From Elgaria multicarinata webbii (taxonomy: Eukaryota > Chordata > Lepidosauria > Squamata > Anguidae): a stretch of 64,000 nucleotides of DNA. Numbering within the stretch: the first letter of the stretch is position 1; every line of letters starts with the position of its first letter. Below, piece after piece: positions 38,601 through 49,300 of this stretch. The stretch spans positions 142,633,197 to 142,697,196 of the forward strand of contig NC_086173.1 in NCBI RefSeq assembly GCF_023053635.1, read 5' to 3'. The notes beneath the pieces are model-generated. The model was not told the DNA's origin and did not search any database. It saw only the letters and a program-made list of their open reading frames with translations. A program made the position numbers and the translations under genes.

Positions 38601-41600
38601 ATGACACGGTGTAATATGTCATGTGTTGTTGTTCATCTGAGGTTGTATTTACGTAATTTTTAGACCTGCTAAGGAACAGATGATTGTTGTTATGTCCTGA
38701 TATGTAAAATCATACAATTCCAAGAGGGTGTACTTTCTTTTTCACACGACTGTAGACAAATTGGCAAGGGAAGTGGGTTCCATTTGCCTCCCAAGTAGAG
38801 AAGGTTTTGGCTATATATTTAATCTTCATTCCAGGTTAGATTGAGACTTTCTGTCTTAAGGGATACAAAATGCTCTGAGCAAAGAGGGATCTCTGCGTGC
38901 ATTCTGAACAGCATGTGCAAGTTAGAGGGTTGTGTTAAGCTCTGTTAAAGGTCATAAACGAGTTTGTGGCAAGTCACACACAGCCTTCCCCTGCGCTCTT
39001 CTATAAAGTGCCCAGTACTGTCCTGAGCCCCTCGTTCAGCCCTGTACCATTCCAGATTGTGTCTTGCAGCACCTCCCCCCCAAATACTTAAAATGTGCTT
39101 AACAGCCCTCTATATGGCCCTAGCTCTTACCCTGTAGCTGATGGCACAGCTTCCTCCTCCTGTCCCGAACGGCCGGCCTGTCAGTGCAAGGCCTCAAGTA
39201 GCCCATCCTGCTACTCCTTCCCCTGCCTCAGCCATCTGAGCTGGCAGCTCAGGTTTTTGCCATTTGTTTCCCTTCTCCCTTGCATCCTGCCGTAGCCTAT
39301 GGTAAATGTTTCTTATAATCCTGAGCAACTCATTTAGCAATATTGTGTTGAGTTTTCCCTCTCAAAAAGTGGATCACATCTACCTATCTGCTTAGAGCAG
39401 TAGCTTTTTGGAACAAGAAGGCATAGTTGTTACAATAGTTAGTCCAGTTTCCACTTGATACTTTTCAACAGCCTTCCAGATGTGTTGGACTGCAACTCCC
39501 ATAATTCCCAGCCATGCTGTCTATGGTGTAAATAAAGTGACAGCAACAAACCTCATCAGCTAGAGATCTCTGCCTCTGAGAACAGGTTTTCCTTTTACCA
39601 TTGGCAGATATTTTAACTTGTACCAATGTCACGTCTGATCATGACCAGGTCCCATACATTGGATTTTACCTTGCAGTGTGTGTTACTCCCAGGTAATACA
39701 CATTCTGGTTTAGTTCAACCTATCATGGCTTTTTAAAATTATTATGGCTATGGAAATGAGCTGTATTGATTCTGTGTATTCGTTTTATTTTTTATGTTCT
39801 TATGATATGTACATACTGCTTTGAAATCTGTAGATGTAAGCAGTTTAGTGATATGTAAGATAGCAGCACTTGAATGCAGAAGGCTTGTTTATTGTGCAAT
39901 GCGAACAGCATAAGGAAGGGAACTACTTTTATATCTTGCCATAGAATGGAGCCTAGTTTGTCCTTTTCCCTTTCATTCACCCTCTCCCATCTGAACAGAA
40001 TAGTGGGATATGCCTTACGCCATTTCCAAAAAGAATGATACCTTTGAGTAAAGTTACTTCAACTTTTCTCAGAGTTACTTTTGTCAGGAGCCGCCATGAA
40101 GAGGAAATGAAGCGCAACCAGAAGTAGTTAAACCTGTGTCATCAATAAGCCTATTGTACCTGGTCAAGAAAAGCTAAGTGTGAATGCAGTCTGGGATGCT
40201 AAAGTGGTAGTGTGTTGCATTTTATTCTATTAATGTGACCACAGGATGAAATAATACAAAGCTGCATCATAACTGGTCCAGATTTCTCTCTCCAAATTGT
40301 TACCGTCTAAGGATTTATAATTTTGCTCAGATGGGCTACTGGGACCCATTTTCTTATCAGTTACTTCCCCCCCCCCTTTCTCTCCTTCATCCCTTCCAAT
40401 CAGGCCATGGTACATTCCTCCCAGCACTGCGCAGTGTGTATGCAGTTTGTCCGAAAGGAAAACCTGTTGTCCCTGGCTTGTCAGCACCAGTTCTGCCGCA
40501 GCTGTTGGGAGCAGCACTGTACAGTACTCGTCAAAGATGGAGTCGGAGTTGGTGAGCTATGAGGAAATGGGTTATTTGGGGCTTCCCCCCCCCTTTTTGG
40601 CCTTTTCTTTTCTTGATACACTGGCACCCCTTCTTGACTCTCCCTTCCACTTTCTGAAGGAAACTCGCACACCGATGTGAGAGCCAGAAGGTGATGATGA
40701 GAATCATCCTTTATTATGAACATAGAGAGTTTATATAGTCATTCCAGTACCCTTTTCTTCCCCCATCTCTTCTGCTGAGTCAACTGCCATTGTCCTGTTT
40801 GCGTGCTGAATCAACTTTCCTTGTCACTTTTGTGTGCCAAGCTAGCTTTCTCATCATGTTTGTTCCCGGGTTAATCTGGAAGTTAAACAGGACGCACTGC
40901 TCCGAGACAATAGACAATACTGAGACAAAGAGGCTGCGACGGCCAACCCTTAATCCCAAAGACAGTTTGCTGTCATGAGGAATTCCAGGATTGCCGTGTC
41001 CTCCTACATCTTTCTCTCAGCTGGCAATCCTTTTCATAATCCTACATATGGAGCAAAGGTCTTACATCATATTCAGGTTGTTGTTTTTTATTTTGGTTGT
41101 TACTGATCTTACCATGGGTTGCGGGACTTCAGTGAGTCCCATACAGACTCCTCTGTAGCCTTTGGATTTTCTCCCACAGATTTATTGCCTGTCTTCTATA
41201 GAGTGGACTGCTCTGTGTGTTTTTACTTCACCTCCCTCTGCTCAAGGCTAGTAAAGGTTTTCTGTTGGTTGAACTGACCTGGTGCATTTCTGACCTGGTG
41301 CATTTCTGTTGGTTGAACTGACCTAGTGCATTTCAGGTCCATCTTTCCAGAAATTACACTAAATTGCCTATTCGTAATTTAACAGTTGTATTTATTTATA
41401 TATTTATTTATAACATTTTTATACCGCCCAATAGCCAAAGCTTTCTGGGCGGTTCACAAAAATTAAAACCATAATAAAACAACCAACAGATTAAAAACAC
41501 AAATACAAAATACAGTATAAAAAGCACAACCAGGATAAAACCATGCAGCAAAATTGATATAAGATTAAAATACAGAGTTAGAACAGTAAAATTTAAATTT

Positions 41601-43276
41601 AAGTTAAAATTAAGTGTTAAAAGACTGAGAGAATAAAAAGGTCTTCAGCTGATGACGAAAAGAGTACAGTGTAGGCGCCAGACGGACCTCTCTGGGGAGC
41701 TCATTCCACAGCCGGGGTGCCACAGCGGAGAAAGCCCTCCTAGTAGCCACCTGCCTCACTTCCTTTGGCAGGGGCTCACGGAGAAGGGCCCCTGTAGATG
41801 ATCTTAAGGCCCCTGTAGATGATCATTTTATGAATAACTTCTGGTTACATTGATGGGGTCTCCTTCACTTGCAGTAGCTTTTGCGGTTTTCTTTTTAACA
41901 GGAGTCTCCTGCATGGCTCAGGACTGTCTGCTCCGGACTCCAGAGGATTTTGTGTTTCCATTGCTACCAAGCGAGGAGCTGAAAGACAAATACAGACGCT
42001 ACCTCTTCAGGGACTACATTGAGGTACTGCTTGTCCTCTTCCCCTCAAGGTTCTGTGTAGTTTATGCTACTGAAATACACATAATCAATTTCTTTCTTGA
42101 ATGAATTTACAACCAACCTATCTGAGTACTTGAGGAGGCATTATATAAAACAAATATGGGCTTAGGTATCCAAGGGGGGGGGGGGAACCAGTGTGGTAGC
42201 AAAAGAAATGATTTGTTGGTCCAATGCATTTCAGACCCCTTCTGAAACATGTTGGATCAGGAAACAATTTCCCCCCTCTTGGTTAACTACTTTTAGGGAT
42301 AGGCTTAGGCAGATTCCTGCATTAGGTTCCCATCAGTCTGATTGCCTGTGTGATAAGGTGGATCCTTTGCACAAGGGTAATAGGAAATAATTGCTTCCCC
42401 CCCCCTTTTTTAAAACCAGTTTCTAATCTAGCCTTTTGGTATGTTGCTTCACAGAGCCATTTCCAGCTGCAGCTCTGTCCTGGCGCGGACTGCCCTATGG
42501 TCATACAGGTACAGGAGCCCAAAGCCCGCAGAGTGCAGTGCAATCGCTGTAACGAAGTATTCTGGTAAGGAAGTGAAACTGTTTTTTGGACTGCAGAGAG
42601 CAAGAGCTATAGGCCTGGGTTTTCCTTGGCAAGTGACTGGACAACCTGAAAAGAACTGGCTAAAAGGCAAACCTGCCTAAGCAAGTGCAGGCAGATAAAG
42701 CTTGATGAGCTCAGAATGTCGAATACGCTCTCAAGACTGCTGCTTGGATCTAGTAGCTGGGAGTGTATCACATAGCTGAAGAACCTTACAAACAACAATG
42801 GTATGCGTAGCTGTCTCTAAGGCAGAACTGTGAATGGATGGATTTAATGTATTATAAAGCTGTGAGATCTGAATGGACACTCAAAAGAGCTTCTCCAGTA
42901 TCAGTTTTGTAAGTCATTTACCTGGAGTGCCGCTGTTCATGATCAAGCAGCCCAGTTCTGATGGTGCTGTCTTCCCTAACCTGTACTGTTGTTCTACCAC
43001 CACAAAGGAATGGGGTGACATAGAAGACATAATTAATTTACTGTAACATGTAGTTGCAGATGGATTGGTCTGTGTGAACTCTACACGATAGAATTGAAAA
43101 CTGCACCAAGCTATGTTTGAACATAGTCATCCTTAGGAGTTTTACAAAGAAAGCACATTTATGTTTAATATATTTCTGTTTTTTCTAGTGGGGCAGGGAG
43201 GGGCATGTGCAAGGGGCTAAGTGGGGCATTGAAACCCAGCCATTTTGTATCTGATACCAAACTCTCCTTTTGCGTG

Positions 43277-43316
<40 letters not shown>

Positions 43317-46300
43317 CCCTATCAAACATTTGCACAGAACTTGTGTAAAAAAGCAAAAAACAAACAACTTTGCATATGGGTGCTCTTCTCTCCTGCTTTA
43401 CAAAATGTACTTTAGTTAGATGCAATAGGATTTCTAGAAAGTGGAAAAACCCTTCTCCTTGTTTAAGTTTCAAGTGTCGACAGATGTACCACGCTCCTAC
43501 AGATTGTGCCACCATCCGAAAATGGCTCACTAAGTGTGCGGATGACTCTGAAACGGCTAACTACATCAGTGCTCACACTAAAGATGTAAGTGTCTATTTA
43601 TAATCTTGATCCTGTTGAGAAATTTTGGGGTATGGGAAAGGGGAAGTAACAAGATGCTTTAAGTCATTTATAGTTTCAAGCAAACTTCCAATAGCTGTCC
43701 TTTTTGTAGGGTTATAAATAGAGGACTTGGTTTATTGGACTTATTGGACCATTCGTCCCATATCTAATGCCCATCCTTTTATTTCCTCCCCTAATTCAGT
43801 CTATTATCTGTCACTCATGAAACAAATGAAGGACAAAGCTATATAAAATTGAAAAAGGAAGAAAAACAGTGGAGAGAGGAAAGTCCTGGTCTAAACTTCC
43901 TGTTCATAATGGGCTAGTTCACATGACACAGCTGGCTCATCGTGGGTTATTTATTTATTTTTATTTTATTTATTATTACATTTATATCCTGCCTTTTTTC
44001 CTCCAAGGAACCCAAGGCGGTGTACATAATCCTCTTCCTCCTCTCCATTTTATCCTCACAACAACAACAACCCTGTGAGGTAGGTTGGGCTGAGAGTCTG
44101 TGACTGGTCCAGAGTCACCCAGCGGGTTTCTATGGCCAACCCAGATCTCCCGACTCCCAGTCCAACACTCTAGCCAGTACACCACACTGGCTCTTCTTGG
44201 GTTATTTTGAGAGTTATGCAAGGGTTGTTTACATTCAAATAACCTACAATGGCTTGGTTCATGCAACACGGTGCAACCCCAACCATGCTGGTCAGGGTTT
44301 GTTTATTAATAATGGTGGCTGAACATACCACAGTTTATTTTGGGTTAAATAGCCCATGATGTGCCAGCCATGTCATGGGAACTGGGACATACAGAATAAT
44401 GTCTCTTGAATTTCTCAGAAGGAAGGAAGGGCTGGACTCTATTGTTATTTTCCAGATGCATCACACCAAAAAGTTCATCTCTCTTCCTTCTTGGAAATGC
44501 AAGATAATTAAGGTTAGCAGAAATTAAAAACCGACTAAGTACGATGAAAGAGAAATGTCTATTGAGAAATGAATACATTTGTTCTGTGGGGAAAAGTATA
44601 GAGCATGGTTCTATTCCCTCGCTATCTGGGTAGGATTCAGAACGACCTCCTTCTGAAATCCTAGTGTAGATAGTACTAACCTAGATGGATCAATGGCCTG
44701 TCTTGGTATTAGACCATCAGCTTCCTATGATCCTAAGAAAAGTAAGAGTAGGACTACAATACAATCATATAAGGAAAATAGAGGGGGAAAGAGATAGAGA
44801 CCTGAAAGGGCTGGCATAAGACAGAAAATTGTGGAGAGTTGTTAAAGACCAGTCTGCTGATTGAAATGCACAAGAGGATCTAATGTGCTCTGTTTTCTCC
44901 CCAGTGTCCCAAGTGCAATATCTGTATTGAAAAGAATGGTGGCTGCAATCACATGGTGAGCAATTCCTGAACTAGGAATCCTTTCAGAACATTGTTTGAT
45001 TTTTAGACCAAATCTTCCTTGGCTTACACCTTGTTAATACTGTCTCTTTCTCTCTTTCTCCATCTTCTTCACTAGCAATGTTCCAAATGCAAGCATGGTA
45101 AGTGGACATCATCAGGTCTTTTTGTGTTGTGCTTGGAGGAGGCGGAGAGAGATCTTTTTTCTTTTGCTTTGAATACTATCTTGCTGATCTATTACAAAAC
45201 TTTCAGTTAAGAATATACAGGGTGATCCCTTCAGTAGGATCTTCACATCTTAGACGGGTTGCTTGGTCTTCAAAAGGTTGTTGCTTGCACGGTAACTTGC
45301 GCTCTCCTTACCTCCTGCAGACTTCTGCTGGATGTGTCTGGGGGACTGGAAGACTCACGGCAGCGAGTACTACGAATGCAGTCGGTACAAAGAGAATCCT
45401 GATATTGTAAACCAGAGTCAGCAAGCACAGGCCAGGGAGGCCCTTAAGAAGTACTTGTTCTATTTTGAGAGGGTAGGAGACATCTCCTCGGCCAAGGCTA
45501 ACTGTGTAGCCTTTTCCATTCACTCTGCCTTGTTTAAAGGTCAATGCCAACAATGACTGTGTGAGGAACCACTCTTTGGGCCACATGTTCTGTAGTCATA
45601 GCATTTTCAGAAGCCACATTTAGATCCTTCCTCAACGTTATTCTTCCAGGTACAAATCCCTTTCCAGAGAATCTCTGCCAACTGTGCAAAAAGAGTGCTC
45701 TCTATTGAAGCCACCAGCAATAGTTTGCTTTAAAACTTCTGGCACTGAATTGTCTGTGTCCTCCAGTAGAATCCTCCTACCAAGACAAGCTGAGTCCCCT
45801 GTAGATCTGTACTCCCCTCCCCAAAACACACACACACACACACAATGTAATTCTTGGCTTGTAATTCTTTGAAACTTCTATACATAAAATATCTGTGTTG
45901 TGAGAATATATTGGTTCTGCACTCAGATAGACTGTGTGAATAAGCTGTATGTATGTTCCACATCTCTTCAGTTTTTCCCACTTCAGACTGAACTGGTTGA
46001 GGCTTAGCAGTTTCAGCCATTATCCAGTGCAGTATTTATTTATTTAATGCATTTCTATACTGCCCAATAGCCGAAGCTCTCTGGGTGGTTCACAAAATAT
46101 TACTTGCACACAACTCCCCTGAGTACCATCAACTAAGGCTGGCAGCAGCACTTTAGGGTTCTTGGGCAGAGATCTTTGCTAGCCCTGGTAACTGGGGTCC
46201 TTTAAAACTCAATTTATTAATTCCTGAGCTGTCTTAGCATGCTTTACCACAGAGTTGTAGCCTTTTCATCAGAACAGAAAATAGCATTTGTCTGACAGAT

Positions 46301-49300
46301 ATTTATTCTTTCGGCACCTCTTGTGCCAATAATCCCAGACTACTTTTTATAATTAGGAGTGGCCCTGCCATAAGACAGAATGAGGTGACTGCCTCAGGCA
46401 GCAGATGCTGGGGGCAGCGACAGCATCTTCCTCAGCTGTTCCTCCTGAGTCACTAGTCATTCCCCTCTTTTGGAGGACGCAGCTGTGTGTTCCTGTCCAG
46501 GGGCCCCTAAACTAGGCTTAACTGTGGAAGAGGCAAGTGTTCCATCACCAGTTTTGAAGTAGAATTCAGCTGCCAGTCCAGCTAGCTTCTGTGCATGGAA
46601 GCAAAGGGTATTGGGCTGGCACTGAGGAAGAAATAATTTAAAATGCAGGGGGAGGGTGTGATGATTAATGAGTGGTGAGAGGGGAAGCTGCTGAAACTAA
46701 TGGTTATCCACATTGATTATGTATACTTAGCTGTTTGGATTGCATTCAAAATTGCATAGTAGCAGAAGACATTTGGATAAGTGGAGGAACAGCAGGGGAT
46801 CACAAATTGAATCATAAGACGAATTGGTAGCCATCTAGGCGCCTTTTGTAGACCCAGCATTAAATACAATATGCTAGCAGGTGTCCACTAGCATGATGGT
46901 ACTTTCTTCCTCTCTTCTCTCCCCCGCCCCACCCCGCAGCCCTTCACACCACCCGAAAATCTGCTCTGGAGGGTTTCCTAGTGTGCCAGAGCAGATTTTG
47001 ATGGTGCACAGGGAGCTGGAGTGGGGAGGGAAATTTCTTCTTCCCAGTTCCACTGACTGAACTGCTTCCATCAGTAGAATGACGCCATTGGATACAAACC
47101 ATGGCCTCCCCCTTTTCAAAGTTGTGTCTTCCTAACAATGTTTTGGTTTCTAGTTCGTAAATGCATAATGTCATTTTTCTAACAGATTAAAATTCATGGG
47201 TATTACGATATATTTTAATAGTTGTAAGCCATTATTGTGTCGCGGTGGAGAATTACACATGCATCTAAATATAATAAAGTGGTGAGAACTAGGAAAGCTC
47301 TTATCCCACCAAAAAATCCGATGTTCTCAGAAAATTAGACTGTGAGTTTAAAATTTTATACATACACTTACCCTCTAGGTTGTAATGATGCTTCAGGGAG
47401 CTCCCATGTGACATAACACAGGTCCAGTTTCATGAATTCCATATTCCCCTGAGTTATAATGCTTGAACAGGAAATTCAAGACATAATGCTTGAACAGGAA
47501 ATATCTCCCCATGGGGCCAGAGATTCCTGAACACAGGGGTCTCAATCACACGGCATCAAAATCCCCTTCAGCCCATCCTGCTTTATTTGGAAAGTTCAGG
47601 AACAGTGAGGGTAGAGATTGGGGTTTTGGGGCAGGGGCGGTACAGATGGCCCCATGCCCCTGCTCTACAGGTTGATGCTTCCTGTTCAGCCATAATGCCT
47701 AAACAAGGGCGATTTCTGCAGATACAAAGTGAGAATGCTAATGTGAGTGGAAATGTCTTGTCACTTCTAGAGTCCATTGCGAAAAATAATAATGTGATGT
47801 AAGAAAGTGACTAAAATGTTTTCATTCTTGTACATCTTGGCTCTTCCAAAGGGGAGGTGTAGAACTGAAAGTTGCCTCTGTGCATTCTTTTCTGATGCGT
47901 TGCCCTAGCGTGCTGGATCCCAGACTCTCTTATGCTTGCCTTTCTGATAAATGTGTGCATTGTAGTCTTACATTTTTCCACGTCCACAGTGGGAAAACCA
48001 CAACAAGAGCTTACAGTTGGAGGCACAGACATACCAGCGAATTCAAGAGAAGATACAAGAAAGGGTGATGAACAACTTGGGAACTTGGATAGACTGGCAG
48101 TATCTACAGAATGCAGCAAAGCTACTAGCTAAGGTGGGAGTGCCTAGCTATTAATTGAAACTCAATTTTGTCAGTGCACACCAACAACTAAGAACTATTT
48201 CTTTCTCAAAGACATCCGACGTTCTTAGAAAATTAGACTGTGAGCCAGCTTAGTCTTTGTCACAGCTAAACAAACACTGAAAAATTGCTACCTCTATCAG
48301 GAGGATGAGAGTGGGGTTGTGGGCAATGGGTCATGGATTGTTTTGATATAGAGTGCTACTCCTGTTCTTGAGGGCTTAAATGGCAACCAGGTGTCTTTCA
48401 TAACTTGCAGGCTTTTACCAAGGAAGGACTTATGATTGTATTTCTTAGCATTCTGGGTTGTTCTTGACTAGAGATCTGGATTATAGATCACAGGGTAGGT
48501 TAGCTGTACCCTTCCAAACCCATCTTGGGGCTGTTGGAGGGTCGGAACATCTTCTGTACTTTGATTCCTGCATTGAGCAAGGGGTTGGACTTGATGGCCT
48601 TATAGGCCCCTTCCAACTCTACTATTTGATGATTCGATGAATTCAGCCTTTTGAGGCTCTTGAACAAGTACTCCAAACCCTGGGAAGCTCCACTCTAGCA
48701 TGTAGCTCATCTTGATTAGTGCTCACCCCACCCACTGCATCATATAATGACACCATATAGCAGGTTGGGCAAAGGTAGCTGCCGAAATAGAAAGTTTTCA
48801 AAAAATTAATGTTGATATACAGCTGCTGCCAACATTTGGAGAAGAGTGAGGAACATCTGTGCAAGCATGTGTCATGAAAACAACTTGCTAATCTTCCTTT
48901 TTTTCCCTTTCACCGCAGTGTCGTTACACGCTACAATACACATATCCGTATGCATACTACATGGAATCTGGTCCCAGGAAGAAATTGGTAAGACATGTGA
49001 CTCTCTGTTTCCTGGTAGCTAAAATGCTTAAAGAATGAAGCTGGGAAGTCTAGGGGGATCACATAGAATTGTTTGTCCTGTTCCTATCTGAAAATAGCCC
49101 AGAGGCACATAGTAGAATTCAACTACGTTAAGCATTTTCTAACTCTGCTGAGTTTGGATGGGAGACCAGTTGAGAACCACATGTAAGCCACTCTGGGTTG
49201 TATCCAGTGGTGTCCTTCCACCAGCGGGAAAAGCACCGCTGACTGATCAAGTTATCCCCCCATCTAAGCCAGGGGAGTGGGGGTCCCCTTGCAGAATGTT

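Larger units (their letters stand above)
37154..38752 (+). mobile_element. Tc1/mariner (Tc1-type) transposon with IR/DR ends, nearly complete
   Basis: 1599 bp flanked by TA on both sides (37152-37153 and 38753-38754), the Tc1/mariner target. The terminal inverted repeats are about 210 bp each and differ at about five sites. Within each, a motif is repeated directly: outer GTGTGAAAAAGAAAGTACAC and inner GTGTGAAAAAGTAAGTACAC (37346). This is the IR/DR layout of the Sleeping Beauty type. It carries one broken transposase gene and lies in ARIH2 intron 4 in the same orientation as the gene. The near-identical ends suggest a fairly recent insertion. Confidence 0.95.

Noticed and set aside
43277-43367. 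Frame with a [10 protein letters not shown] run
   Set aside because: Translation of the TG/TA dinucleotide repeat.
47455-47505. Possible CRISPR-like repeat pair
   Set aside because: Only two units, in an intron of a vertebrate gene; a simple tandem duplication.
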